NCBI GenBank assembly: GCA_028753945.1 | Contig: JAPNXP010000006.1 | Location: forward strand, 4,030,001-4,094,000 | Direction: 5' to 3' | Length of the DNA: 64,000 bases | Source: Hexactinellida sp. DTS-2022 | Taxonomy: Eukaryota; Porifera; Hexactinellida | Part shown: piece after piece, positions 1 through 13,400 of the stretch | Numbering within the stretch: position 1 is the first letter of the stretch | Layout: every line of letters begins with the position of its first letter | Notes under the pieces: generated by a model | What the model saw: the letters and a program-made list of their open reading frames with translations, nothing else | Databases searched by the model: none | Told to the model about the DNA's origin: nothing | Position numbers and translations under genes: made by a program

Positions 1-60
1 TACTTACTTATCCAATACTTACTTATCCAATAGAACTTATTACTTACTTATCCAACTTAT
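1..60. repeat. short tandem repeat, tacttacttatccaa unit
   Basis: About four imperfect copies of a 15-base unit, tacttacttatccaa, open the window. They are followed at 75-120 by a fragment of family L (gcgttacgtacgtttgaactgccc). Neither appears coding; both lie downstream of the last visible PARP2 exon, in intron sequence. Confidence 0.7.
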
Positions 61-147
61 TACTCAAATTTTCATGGAATATGCGTTACGTACGTTTGAA
101 CTGCCCTTAATTAACAGGAATATTTGTGCAAAGACCGATTAACTCAC

Positions 148-3100
148 TTTGTACACATCTGATGATGGCTCTAACAATTCTAAGTCAGTCTTTAAAAGTC
201 CGTAATTAACATCAAATGGATGTGGAACCTCTTCTAGGCTTTCGTGACCCTTGTCTTTATCTTTTTGCATAGCTAGGGCCAGTTCAATATCTCCAAGTAC
301 CTGTATAGGAATTGTGTATTACAGTAGATGCCGGATATAAGAACATGCTAAGCAATATTATATGCAGTTCCCGACGATGTTCTTATAACCGGCATCCACT
401 GTATATAGAAAAATACAGTAGAACCTCGTTAGTACAAGCACTGTTAATACGAAATTCTGGTTATTACGAACACTATTATAGTCCCCTTCAAAGCCTTTCA
501 ATACAAATGATATTAGTGAATACGAATTCCGGATAAGGCGAACATTTTTTGACGGTCCCCTGGTGTTCGTACTAACGAAGTTCTACTGTACATACAGTAT
601 AACTTCATTAATAGGAACACCAGGGGATCGCCAAAACGTGTTCGCCTTATCCGGAATTCGTATTAACCGGTGTCGTTTGTATTGAAAAGGCTTTGAAGGG
701 GACTAAAATAGTGTTCGTAATAACCAGAATTTCGTATTAACAGTGCTTGTACTAACGAGGTTCTACTGTAGTTTGCTATATACAGTGGATGCCGGTTATA
801 AGAACATCGTCGGGAACTGCATATAATGTTCTTATATCCAGCATGTTTAGATCAGACCAGGTATATATAAATGGCAGTATAATACACTGATTCCAACTGA
901 CCATTAGCATATCTTTCTTCTGTTGGAGAGCTTCGGCATTGTTTATAGAGGGAGGGCGCTGACGACCAAAATCGTGGGGAATAATTGTAAAAAAATTGGA
1001 GCTAAACTCCATGAGTTTACCGGTTTTATTCGCATTCAGTTCGGCTTCAATTTTCTCCAAAATATCAAAACCTTTAGCAATCTGTCCCTTACTCAGTTTT
1101 CCTAACGGCATTTTCTTTACATCTAAATTAGTGAGTAAAATAAGTAAGGACTTACTTATAGTGAACTCCCGTTATAACGAAGTGCTTGGGACCTGTAAAT
1201 TCCTTCGTTATATCCAGATATTCATTATAAGCGGATAATAATAAATGAATTTAGTGCTCTGGGGGAAATCTCCATTTTATTATAAGCGGTTATTTTGTTA
1301 TATCCGACTTCATTATAACGGGAGTCGTCTGTAATTCCAATTTCTTTTCAGTTATTAAGTCTCTCGGTATACAAGTCTCTACCTATGTCAAAGCTCTTCA
1401 TCGCGTTGTTGAACATGTCGTTGTCAAAGATTAGTTTTACCAGCTCTTGTGTTGTTTTATCCAAGCAACAAGCTTTCACCTTTTTCGGTTTGGCATCTGT
1501 TTGTGTGTCCATAGGCACGATTATCTTAAGAAAAGATGAATATTTAGTATTCAGTGGTATTCGGCTAAATACCAAGTAATTTCAGTCCCAAGCGAGCATT
1601 TATTGTTAACTATGTCCCTCTAATAGTAAGTTTGCCTATTCTAAAGCAAATTTAGTGCAAAATGTGACTTGCTATTATGCGAACACCATTATAATTTCCA
1701 CAGAATTCGATGGAAATTACCAGAACTGCATATAATGTTCTTATAACCGACATAAATTATATAGGGGTGGGTATACGGCAAACATTTTCCAGTAGAATGT
1801 TCTTATATCCGGCATCTACTGTAGAGCAATTGCTATTAGGCGAACACCACTGTATATGGAGATTTTCTCCGGAATTCTATGATAATTCTATGGGAATTAT
1901 ATGGCAATTCTCACAAAAATCCTGTGGTAATACAGACCGATTGGGAACTCCCATAATATCGCTATATCATTTATAACAACCTACCTCCTCCTCATCAGAA
2001 TCTGCCAAATCTAGCAGTGTATATTTCCCAGCTACAGCTGTAAAGTTTTCTCGTTCGTCCCAATTATTCCGAGTCTTATCTTTGAATTTCTTAACAAATT
2101 CCTTCTCTGCTCCGTCCTGTTTGACGAATGGACCTTTCATTGTATTCTGTCCGTCTTCTCCCTAGAAATGGAACTGTAGATATGGTATTCAAAAGATTTC
2201 CTTTTAACAGTACTGTTTGTCAGAAAGGAATTTTACAAAATGGGATAAAATGAATTACAGTAGGATTCATTTTATCCCATTAGAATATGAACAATCGCTT
2301 ACAACTCGACCCCATCTGTTCCACACGTAGTAACGAAGTCCACTCTGTAGAAGCTGTATGACGTAATACTTGTTGTTATTGAATCCTAAATTCGTCTGAT
2401 TCAACATACAATCCCAGTCCTCAACAACCGTATAGGAGTTTGGGAATGGAACTTTTTTGTCAACTTTTCGTTGTGAAAGAGGTTTCTTCTTCTTCGTAGC
2501 TAAATTAAATATAAAGCCTGCTTTTAACATACTTAATCACACAAATAACGCGATTAAGTATGTTAAAAGCAGGCTATTAAAACACGATAATTTGCATCAA
2601 AAATTAAGATAAGGTCATCAGATAATGACATATCATAATTCTGAAGGGTGATATGTATACCTTGATACCATATCCATATATAGTTGTAATACATTTTTCA
2701 GGTCTATCATTTCTAATTATTGGGATAAATCAGATTTTCAATGGAAAACTGGACTCCTATTTTTCGAGTTTTATGCAGCATCTGTAATTAAAGTAGGCTA
2801 TGATACAACTTAGATATTTTTCTATTAAAGTAAGAGAAAGTCCCTTCATAATAGATTATTTACAGTGGTGTTCGCCTAATAGCAATTCCTTTAGTTCCCA
2901 AGCGAGCATTTAAAGATATTTATATTCCTCTAATAGCAAGTAAAGTGGTGTTCGCATATTAGCAAGTCGCATTTTGCACGAAATTTGCTTGCTATTAGAC
3001 GAACAGAATTAACAATAAATGCTCGCTTGGGGACTGAAAATACTTGCTAATAGAGCAGTTACTACTACGATAATTCCACTGTATATATACCATCTTGCGC

Positions 3101-3717
3101 CTGCAATAATTCCTTTGCTTTCTGGAATTCAGTCTGTTTAGGTTCTTTCTTTACTTTCTTAGACTTAGGAGCTGTGTCTCCCTCTTCCTCTTCCAGAGCC
3201 TCTTTGAGACGCTCTATTAACTCAGCCTTCTTACCTGTAGTCTCCAAGCCTATAATTGTAATGACAGTAGTGTTTGACAATGTAATAAAATCATAAAATC
3301 ATGATGATTTTAAAAAATCGAAAAATGATGATTTTTTAAAAGATAAAAAAATCGGATTTTTTAACCCAAATTTATCCAGAACCAAATTTGGACTCATATT
3401 CATAATATTGACCTGATTGACCGAAATTTGACCTAATTAACCGAAAATATTTGCATCAGATTATAGTGGCATGATTTTGTTCGTGGAAAAATACCCCATT
3501 AAGCGGAGTTGACTGTATTTCATAAAAAAATAATCGAAGATTGTGTAGAAGCCAGCGTTTGGAAACGGTTAATCTTACCTCTCTCCTCAAGTGCTTGCTT
3601 TATCTTTGGGACAGTTAGTTTAGAAAGATCAGTTTGTTCCTCTTCCATTGCAGTGGTTGCTCCTTTTGTTGTCTTTGTTGCGGCACTTTTAGTGGCGGCT
3701 TTTCTCCGTGGTGGCAT
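148..3717 (-). CDS. PARP2: poly(ADP-ribose) polymerase 2-like, SAP + WGR + regulatory domain (3' part outside window)
   Basis: DNA-break-activated nuclear ADP-ribosyltransferase. Exons on the minus strand: 3717-3579, 3249-3091, 2499-2303, 2161-1985, 1524-1383, 1122-902, 300-148, then off the left edge. Reading phases agree at every join. In order: a basic N-terminus (MPPRRKAATK), a SAP DNA-binding domain split over exons 1-2 (...ALEERG/LETTGKKAELIERL), a linker, a WGR domain (NQTNLGFNNNKYY ... WNRWGRV), and the helical regulatory domain (MPLGKLSKGQIAKG, IIPHDFGRQRPP). The last visible exon (LGDIELALAMQ) closes the regulatory domain; the catalytic ART fold with its H-Y-E triad must lie before base 1. 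WGR and regulatory segments match PARP2/3; the N-terminal SAP is like plant PARP2 and unlike the usual description of vertebrate PARP2. Start chosen at the first Met before the basic SAP leader. Confidence 0.92.
320..850. mobile_element. palindromic MITE cluster E-A | A'-E' in a PARP2 intron
   Basis: Four elements in mirror order fill the PARP2 intron at 301-901: family E 320-403, family A 414-590, family A inverted 593-770, family E inverted 781-850. Each A copy starts TACAGTAGAACC or its complement and ends in TA. The two A copies share private variants (tacaagcactg, aaattctgg) absent from other A copies, so the arms look like one inverted duplication rather than independent insertions. Confidence 0.85.
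1159..1333. mobile_element. family D MITE
   Basis: Begins gtgaactcccgttataacg and ends cgttataacgggagtcgtctgta. It contains several CGTTATA words and the cttgggacctgtaaattcc segment typical of D. Lies in the PARP2 intron 1123-1382. Confidence 0.8.
1549..1854. mobile_element. family C MITE with a family E fragment inside
   Basis: Outer C sequence (cagtggtattcggctaaata ... ctattaggcgaacaccactg) is interrupted at about 1720-1823 by E sequence ending ttatatccggcatctactgta. Lies in the PARP2 intron 1525-1984. Confidence 0.7.
2238..2282. repeat. short perfect inverted repeat in PARP2 intron
   Basis: aatgggataaaatgaat and attcattttatcccatt form a 17-bp stem around tacagtagg, in the 141-nt intron 2162-2302. 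It may be a very short MITE remnant, because the spacer contains tacagtag. Confidence 0.7.
2861..3083. mobile_element. family C MITE abutting a PARP2 splice donor
   Basis: Tacagtggtgttcgcctaat ... ccactgta with TTGCTATTAG-type words and the cgcttggggactgaaaata segment. It ends seven bases inside the intron from the donor at 3090 (exon ..GATG, then GTATATATACAGTGG on the minus strand). Confidence 0.8.
3370..3517. mobile_element. family F MITE
   Basis: Ends ccattaagcggagttgactgta; the interior carries gacctaattaaccg-type words. Lies in the first PARP2 intron (3250-3578). Confidence 0.65.
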
Positions 3718-4427
3718 GGTTAGTAAAATAAATAATAACTTTCTAATCGAAAATAATATAGTATAACTCGGTTATACATCTCCCTTGAGAAAATAAGTAC
3801 GTATTATCCGAGTGTCAGTAAAAAGTAACTAACCGAGTTGACACTACATACAAATATAGTAGAACCTCGCTAGTACGATCACCAGGGAACCGTCAAAATG
3901 TGTTCGCATTATCCGGAATTCGTATTAACTAACCGGTGTCATTTGCATTTGAGAAGGCTTAGAAGGGGACTGAATAGTGTTCGTAATAACGACGTTCTAC
4001 TGTACATACATACGTACTGCTTTATAAACTTGTATAGAGTATTTATTACTTACGAGCTTAATATTTACTATACCGAGTTCCTATTGTAGTTAGTTATACA
4101 GCTATATCTCTTAGCAACAATAAATATATTTTGGAATGTGGTCACTCCTTCCTTGGCAACATAATGTGAACTTAGAATGTAAATAAATTATTCTTGTGGC
4201 ATTCAAAATTTAATATTCGAAACCACAAATAATTATAACTAATGTAGCAGCATTCCAATGTACTAACAGTGTTGTCTAGTAATATAGCTGCCGAACATAA
4301 TTGTGACAAATATATTGAAGTCAACAGAATAACGATATTGAAAAGATAACTAATGGAAAGATGTTAAATCATAATCAGAACAAGAATGATCGAGTGTTGC
4401 ATGCTAAAATAATTCCAAAGGAAAATA
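3718..4427. other. intergenic, PARP2 5' side / SCAPER 3' side
   Basis: Holds a family A MITE at 3857-4004 (tagtagaacctcgctagtac ... gacgttctactgta). The rest (4005-4427) is AT-rich with no supported gene; it must contain the SCAPER 3' UTR and the PARP2 promoter. Confidence 0.7.
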
Positions 4428-7400
4428 CTAAGATTTGATAATTCCGTAAAACTCGTATACTTTACCAATATCTTCCATTGGAAAACGCCATTTAAGGTCA
4501 AACTGGTTGTCAATATAAGTATTCTGTTGTCCAATCTTTGGTTCATTTTCAAGCTGTAAGTCAATATAAACAGACAACAATTGGAGGCTCACTTCCTTTT
4601 TAAGAGTATCGCGATTATTTTCATTTCCATAAGTAGAAGCAATTAGAGTTGGAAAAAGTATGTTTTTAAGCTCGGGTGATAAGAAATACTTGAAAGGGAG
4701 ATCAACCAAATGTTGTAAGATTGTAGGCAAACGTCCTGACTGTACTGCATCCTGGTTTTGTTCAGAAAACAACACAAAATATCCAACAGAAAGAATAAGT
4801 TGATGTAAGAGCTCCCTATTATCATAATACTTTGAGTACCCGATTAAGTAGCTAGCTAATAACTTAAACTCATTAACACGTGTCTCATCTGATCCCACAC
4901 CAGTTTGCATTGCGGAATGATTAATCAAAAATGCATTGTTAATAAACCTAAAAGCAATGGTTGTAATATCAACTGTACAATCAGATAGTTTAGGTGGTGT
5001 AGCATTTAACGGCTTTGGAGGGCCTGAATGTAACACAATGCTGTATAGAAGTGACGTCACGTTCATACTAGGGAATTGTTTGAGTTTTGTTGAGAATATA
5101 AGTGTGTGTGGGCTGTCAGGTTGTTTTGGCTTTAAATTGGAAATAATACGACAATCTCTTTTAAGATGCTGTGTTATTATAGATAGCACCTCCATTGAGT
5201 TCAATACAATGCTTTCAGTATCTGTGTTCTCCATAGGGCCACACACTACATTGAATATAACAAATATCTGATCCATAAGTCCAATGGACAGGGCATAGTT
5301 AATCAAATCTAGACATACTTCATGTATAGTAGAATCTGTAGTGGGTATACCTTTCATAGTAACGATAATAAAGTTGAATACACAGTATAACGTTTCTGTA
5401 ACGCCTACATACTCGAAATCTTCTTTAACACGGCTATGAGATGGTGACTGCATTTGGTAATAATACAGCATATATGCTCCCCATCTAGCTACCCATAGTC
5501 GCATTAACTGAAGGAATATGTCTAGACATGTTATATAACCGCGACTGGCTATTATGTATATGCAATTACGTTCAGAGTTCTTTGCAACAATTGTGAAGCA
5601 GTTGATTACTGTTTGGACAATTTGCCAGAAAGTTGGGGTTATTCTGTCGTAAGAATTGTCTATGTAAGCGCTGATTAAACTAACGAGGTCTCCTAGAATT
5701 CCTAAGCCGTCACTTTGTATGAATAGAAGAATAGCGTTATTCTTTGTATCATTTTCCAATGTATTTTTAACCTCAGTTAATTGACGCATGTTCTCCTCAA
5801 TTAAAGTAATCTTGTCTACGGGTTTATTATGCGAGGATAAAATCCTACTCAGAGAAGCGAAAGTTTTTGAAAATTGTAAACTCACAGAGTTGTTGCTACG
5901 AAGTGATTGGAAATTGAAAATTGGTTTTATTTTTGGAAAATTTATTTCGAGTTTTTGTATTATTTTTTTTGCTCTTTTCTTATCAGATTTTTGTAAGCCT
6001 TGTAATACAGCTGAGAGAGACTTTGTTGGCTCTGTATTGACAAGATCCTCAATAAACCAACGGTCTCCCAATTTAAATTTTTTCTCTTCAGAATTTTCTA
6101 TATTTTCCAATGCCTCGTGGTGTCTACTTGATCTGAAATGAGCAAGTAAATACAATTCAGAATGCAGTTTTGTATTGCAAATCTTGCATATTTTAGGAGA
6201 AACATACGGGTAGAAAGGAAGGTTTTCTTCAGGAAATTTAATAGATGACGTCAATTGGGCTTCATTACTGTCTTTCCCGATTTTAGCTGTTTTCTTCCTA
6301 TTTCCCTTTCCAGGTAACTTTGGGAAGTTTGCACTCTAGATAATACAATGTAAGTTGTATAATACGTAATACAGAAGAAATGGTCATATTTACAGAAAAT
6401 ATATAGAATAAGTACAGTAAAGTAATCAAGGTGCTGGCTTTGACTCTATTTAGGTGCCAAGTTGACACCTAAATTGTCCTATGTAGGTTTAAACATGCAA
6501 ATAATGCCAAATAATGCCAAATTTTGGGTGCCTGGCAAAATTATCTTCCTAAGAAAAGTCCAGCCCAGAAAATTCTGGATAAACCCCAGTCTACAAACAA
6601 CATACTTCCTGCATAATGAACTGTTTAACAGCTTTCTTCCTCTCTATAGTGAGGTCCTTAGAGAGTGCTTCTTCTTGTCTGGTTTTCTCTTGTAACTCTC
6701 TTTTCTGTTGTTGTCGTATTTCTCGCTTCTTTCTATCCTCTGCTTGTTGAGCAAACTTTGCATCTAGTTCTGCTTGTAGCTGGACTTTCCTCTTAAATGA
6801 TTAATTTGATAAAAGTATAAAACAGTAATTCCATTAATTTGGTCCCGTTTAATGTTTGTTTTAAATATTGGTATTTATATGTCGTTAGGCAGACATAATA
6901 ATATGAATGGAGTTGCTGAAAAGCAGGAATGAATCGATTGTGTGTAAGATAGTAAGCTTTTCTATTTACTAATTGGCCTATACAAATATATATAATGCTT
7001 ACCCGAAAAATGCACATAAATAGAAATGATTATTTTTTAGCAAAAATATAAAAAGTAAACTGTGAACTCCCGTTATAACGGAGTTCAAGGGACCCTTAAG
7101 TTATATTTACATCAATACAAGCCGAGTAAAATCAATTACTTTACCCGTTTAGAAAAAAATCTTTATAAGCGGGTATTTATTATTTCCGACTTTATTATAA
7201 TGGTTGTTTATGTAATCCATTCATTCAGTCTCTTAATGACAAGTTTGCTAGTGGCAAAATAAATATTTGTATGTAATTATTAGAAAAAATTAACTGGTAT
7301 TTCACAGATCATTTATCAACTCTTATTGAACTGAATACAAATCATTTGTAATTAACTAATAAATTTGTCAAATTTTTTAAAATATTTGTAATAGTAAAAG

Positions 7401-10400
7401 CATCCACTAAGCATAACAGCAATTAAACCAGGTAATATTACTTAGGAAAAAGTGTAAAATGTAATTTTTAAAACTTTGCATAATTACCAAATTCCTTGGT
7501 AAATATATTCTATGAATTTAGCTAAAATATTATTATTACTAATAACTTTACCAGAAGTATAAATATAACTAAATTAAGATTTCTCTACCACATATCTATT
7601 TCTGTAGAATACAACACATTATCTTTAATGAAATTGTATACCAGCACTCAACTGAGGTCAATTAATACGTAACAACTCTTATTATAGTCATAAGATACAT
7701 AATAGTATTACTATAGCCTTGTAGGCAATAGTTTTAAATACTGAATACCATTCAGAAAGTATTTGTAAAATGTACTTCTTATAAGCAATTATCTGTTATT
7801 TTTGAGGTCCTATAGATAAATGGTTTGGTGAAAGATTTTACGATATTTAAAGTAGTACGTCACTCCAACTACAGTCAGGTCTGCTTAATGTGAAAGTTTT
7901 TTTAATATGAACAAGCCCTATAATCCCAATTTAATATCTTACATAGGGTTTGTATTAATTAAGTTGAGTTCGCTTATTATGAAGTCTCTCTATTTGGTCC
8001 CTTGAATGTTCGTAATAAAATAACCTGGCTGTAAACAAAATTATACAATCCCCTTGGAAGCGTTACATAACGTTTGAACGCCCCTTTTCAGTTATCATTA
8101 ACCTTTCGAAAAGTGATCGTAACAGACCCATTAAGCCACGTTTTAATTTCCAGTTTTTTTAACAGTTGTATTTCAATCCATTTGACATTTCGTGATAATT
8201 CATATTTGGGGATTTTAATAAATTAATTAATTAATTAGAAAAGTAGTAAGGAGCTACCAATGTCTTTTTATAAGAATTTATTGTATTATTCGTTAGAACA
8301 ATGTTAGCGAAAGCCCTTCTCTGTATTTTCCTGTTACAAGCATTAACACATGCAACCAATACAACCTGTCCGGATGGAAGTCATAACACACTCCAATGCA
8401 CAACTTATCCGATATCTTCTTGTGTAACAGAACTTAACGTGTACTCTACCAACACTTCTCTGTATATTGGGAACAGTTCAATGGCAAATTTGGAAACTGA
8501 GATTGCCGTATTTAGGATTCTTAACCAACTTCTAGCTAACCTAACAAGTTATACAGAACAGTGTGCTGATTTCTACCAAACTTTAACCTGTCTATATCTA
8601 TACACACCGTGTTATAACCGGAAACCGTTAAGGTTCTGCGAGATATCCTGTCTATCCATAAAACAGTCACAATGTCCGATAAGTTCTTACTTCTTCACAT
8701 TAGTATTGGGGAAATTAGGAGATACTGTTTTCAAAGATTTAAACTTTGGGAATTGCCAAGATTTAAATGAACGAGTTGATGGTTACCCACAAATCCCAAC
8801 AGAAGAATATAGTGCACCGTTAAACTGCACGTATGTTGGATTACCAGGGGCATTAAACGTTATACAGAATAAAAACGGGATTGTTAAACTCGTGACAGAT
8901 GAAATACACGATTCATCGAATATCTATGCAACTTCTTCACATGGTGTTGTACAAGTATTGAATGTAAATGCCAATATTTGGGGAGATGTCTGTATCGAAG
9001 AAGGGACTAGTATGGAGGAACTGGGTAGGATTTCTATGGTTGTATGCAAAAGTGTTGATTACCCTGGTGGTTCTGTAGAGGTTAGTTGCTTATTTATACC
9101 AGGAGTTTATCTAGGATTTTCTTGGCAGGCATTTTATAATGGAGGTAAAAATTTTACGGCACCCTACGGCGTATACAGTAGATGCCGGATATAAAAACAT
9201 TCTACTGGAAAACGGTTGCCATATACCCTATAATTTATGTGGGTTATAAGAATATTATATTCAGTTCCCGACGATCTATTATATTGTTATAAAATAGTAT
9301 ATACAGTCGACTCCGCTTAATAGGATCAAAATTTCACAGGATTTATAGGACGGAATGACAGTTTGGCTTAAAATATTTTCGATTAATAGATTTCTCCGCT
9401 TAATCGAGTCAAAGTAACCTGGTCCCGAGGTGACTCTATTAAGCGGAGTCTACTGTATTTGTATTTATACAGTTATAACTTATAATAATCTGGTGTATCC
9501 TATAGCACTATGTTGGTGAACCTTCAAACTCTTCAGGCTACTATATGATCAACAAACTGAGTTGTATAGGCAATGAGAGCAAACTCGATGATTGCCAACA
9601 TAATGGCTACGACTTCAAGTACTGTCCCCCGAATAGGAGATTACATATAACTTGTGATAAAGAAGTAGGGACAGTAAAGTTCGCTATTCCAATGAGTGAT
9701 GACCATAGCATATATGGGGTCCCGATTATAAAGCTCAATGGTGGTAAAATAGCAGAATTCTGTGCTGACACATTCACAGTAAACACTGGGATAGTAATAT
9801 GTCATTCTCTTAATGCTACATATCCTAACTTAACTGTTACGTTTACAAGTGAATTTGAGGATCAAGATTATGAACTAGCTACATTTAACTGTTTGGGAAA
9901 TGAAGCGCGGATATTTCAATGCGAAGAAATGAATACAACCTGTGTTTCTAATGAGAGAATTATGCTTTTTTGCACTGATTATACACAAAAAAATGAAGGT
10001 GGCATTTTACAACTAACAACTACAGATATGATAATTCTTGTATCCAGCATCATAATACTGTGTCTCGTCATTACAATTATAGCCGTTATAAGTCTATTCT
10101 GTCGTTACAGAACAACTACTAACAGGAAAATACAATTTAGTGCAAGTCGCACTAATATGATGCTAATGCAAACAATGGACACAAATATTGCATCAGAAAA
10201 TTTCATAGGGAGACACAAATACAATTATAGTGTCAATTCGAATGCTGTGAACCATATAACAGCAGAGCACGAATTTAATTACCCAGAAGTAAACAGGTTT
10301 GGAAATGAGGATGTAAACCTCGTTCAAATTCAACCAAAAAGTGATGAATCACTAAGCCCAGTTAGTCCAATTGAGAATTATATGGTCACAACTCTAAGCA

Positions 10401-13400
10401 TGCCTATATCTGATGAAAACATGTCAATAGGATTTCTACAAGAATACTGTGGTATAGATATAACAAGTTACGTTATTCCTATTTCAAGATTACAAATGGG
10501 AGTTAAGTTAGGTGAAGGTGCATTTGGTATTGTGTATAAGGGAATTATACTTGATAGGAATGAACAACAAATGAATCAAGTTGAGCCTCGAAATGAAATT
10601 GCTATTAAAACTTTGAAAGATAAATTTACAGACCAAGAATTGAAGAATTTACTTATTGAATGCGCACTGTTGAAAGATTTACAACACCCGAATATTCTAG
10701 GTAAGTTGCTTAGGCAAATTCCAAGTAAAGCTAAGCCAAATCTGATTATGGGAAAAACGATGATTGCATTAGTTGCATAATATAAGACGATTTACTAATA
10801 ATAGATTCTCGTTAATATGAATAAGGATAAGAGAAATATCGGTTAAGTACAAGGTTTAATTCTCCTAGCCTATACAAATGAATGCAAGTGACTCCGGTTA
10901 ATACGAATTCCGGATACTAAGAAGCAATTTCGACAGTCCCCTGGTGTTCGTATTAATAATAGTCTACTGTGGGTTTAATAATAAGCTAACTAACCATTCA
11001 GTAAAGGTCACTTATAATAATCACTCTATATAACTTTATATTTAAATTTCTAATCGAATTCATTGCCCTGATTATGATTACAAATATATATTTTTTTAAA
11101 TCCCTAATTTTACTGTGCTGACTACTACTCATAGTGGCAGTATTAAACTGTCTGCTTTATTTACTTTGCATGAATAGGACTTCTTGCTGTTGCCTGTGAT
11201 GGTAAAAGGCCCCTGCTCATTATCCCCTATATGGAGTGCGGAGACTTAAAAGCGTACCTAAAGAACTTGAGAGAGAACGCACTCAACTACTCTACGCTAC
11301 CAATACAGCTAAGCCAAAACCTGTTGGTTAGAATGTCCATAGACATCGCACAAGGAATGGAACATTTGACAGCAAAACGCTATGTACATAGAGATCTAGC
11401 TGCGAGAAATTGTATGGTAGATGGTGACTTGAATGTTAAAGTCTCAGACTTTGGTTTAAGTAGGGAATTGTATGTAGATGATTACTATAGGCAAACTGGG
11501 GGCAAATTACCTGCTAAATGGATGGCACCTGAATGTCTAAGTGATAATATTTGTAATGAACCCACTGACGTTTGGTCGTTCGGTGTAACTCTATGGGAAG
11601 TATACAGTTTAGGTCGTAACCCCTACCCTGGTGTTGGTAATAGCGAAATGCTGAAATTCCTTGAAGAAGGGAAACGAATGGAAAAACCAAAAGTGTGCCC
11701 GGATGAAATATACATGTTAATGCAATATTGTTGGCAAAGATCGCCTGCAAATCGACCAAATTTCGGGATAATAAGTCACTACCTGGTTAAACTTAGAGGC
11801 ACTGAAGCCAGTTGTGAAATGAGCGAGAGCCATAGAGTCACATGCGTCGCAATACAAGAAGAAGAAGCGAAATTACAGCAAATAGAATTACACGGCGATT
11901 ACTCAGATGGTAGCAGGAGGAAACTACAGCGACAAGATGCGGTATCAGTGCGAATAATAACACCTTTTACACCAATAAAACCGGTGCGTTTAGAGCATCT
12001 AGCCTCGCGATTCGAAGAAGCGACGAAAAAAGCATTTATCATGCATTGTATGAAATCAGTGTCGATGGACAGTAGCAAGTTTGGACCCTCTGATCACTAT
12101 ATAATACCACACCTAAGCATGTCTATACCAATAATAGACGAACAACATAGGGAAAGAACACGATCTCTAAACACAGTCAGGAAGAAAACTATTAAATTAG
12201 CTGAGAGAAAACAACGACATACATGTATTGAAAGCTCTAAAGGGTTGGTGAGTATTGATGAGGAACAAATGAGATTACAAGTGCCACCAAAAGGTAGGAA
12301 ATATACCTCAGCTTCGCTAAAGGGGAAGTCAGCTCAAAGTAAAGATGATAAATCCCTATTTTCTAAATCTACCTAATTTATTTACTTGGATTTATATAGT
12401 TTTGTTCTTTTTTTTAGTTAACAGTGTATTTAGTTGCTAAGTAAATACGCTTTTTGGTATAAATAATTGTTGAGATATATTCTTAATCTGTGTTCTATAT
12501 AGTTTTACAACATAAATTATTTAGCGGCCAATTATCATTACAGTAGACTCTCGTTAATACAACAAATTTTAATTCATCTAGCTTATATAATGCATGCAAG
12601 TCGAAAATAACTCGCGATATGGGAATTTTTTTCCGAAATTCAGTGGTGTTCGCGTAAGTCGAATTTCGCACGAAATTTGCTTGCTAATAGGCGAACTTGC
12701 TATTAGAGGAAGAGAATTAACATTAAATGCTCGCTTGGGGACTGAAATAACTTGCTAACAGAGCAATATTGCTATTAGGCGAACACCACTGTATATAATA
12801 TTTATAACCCTTGTATTATATATACTTACCTCGTTATAAGACTGTATTCTCTTCTCCATGTGCTGCTTCTTAGACTGAGCGAGCTCCTCTTTCCTGTCTG
12901 TTACGTATTGCTGCTTCCGCTCCAATTCATCTTGTAGCTCCAGCTTACGGCTGTTAGCTCCCATCTAGCAATTGGACATACATTAGACGCGTTTAGGTGG
13001 GGTAAGGTATATAACCAGTTTCTTTACTATGGCATTCAAGGGACCAAAGATTGTGTTAATAATAGGGACTTCATAATAAGCGAACTCAACTTAATACAAA
13101 CCCGATGTAAGTTGTTAAATTGGGACCATAGGGCTTGTTCATAATAAAGGGTTTTCATATTAAACAGATGAAAAATTGTTCACGATAAGTAAATACAGTC
13201 AGGTCTGCTTATTATGAAAAACTTTATGAACCTAGCCCTATGGTCCCAATTTAACAACTTACATAGGGTTTGTATTAAGTTGAGTTCGCTTATTATAAAG
13301 TCTCTCTATTATGAACACAATTATGCTCCCTTGAATGTTCATAATAAGATACCCTGACTGTATAACTTTTACCAGCATTCATATAAGCCTGTTACCTGAT

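Noticed and set aside
312-536. Short open frames inside MITEs (also 1710-1976, 59923-60123 and others)
   Set aside because: They follow inverted-repeat sequence and differ between copies of the same family; no conserved peptide.
320-850. CRISPR array or structured ncRNA
   Set aside because: Regular repeats here are transposon termini with TA duplications in eukaryotic introns, not direct repeats with unique spacers.
4428-6254. Start of a separate 608-aa gene at 6254
   Set aside because: That start is TTG, the frame is open upstream to a splice acceptor at 6336, and the content is the C-terminal half of SCAPER.
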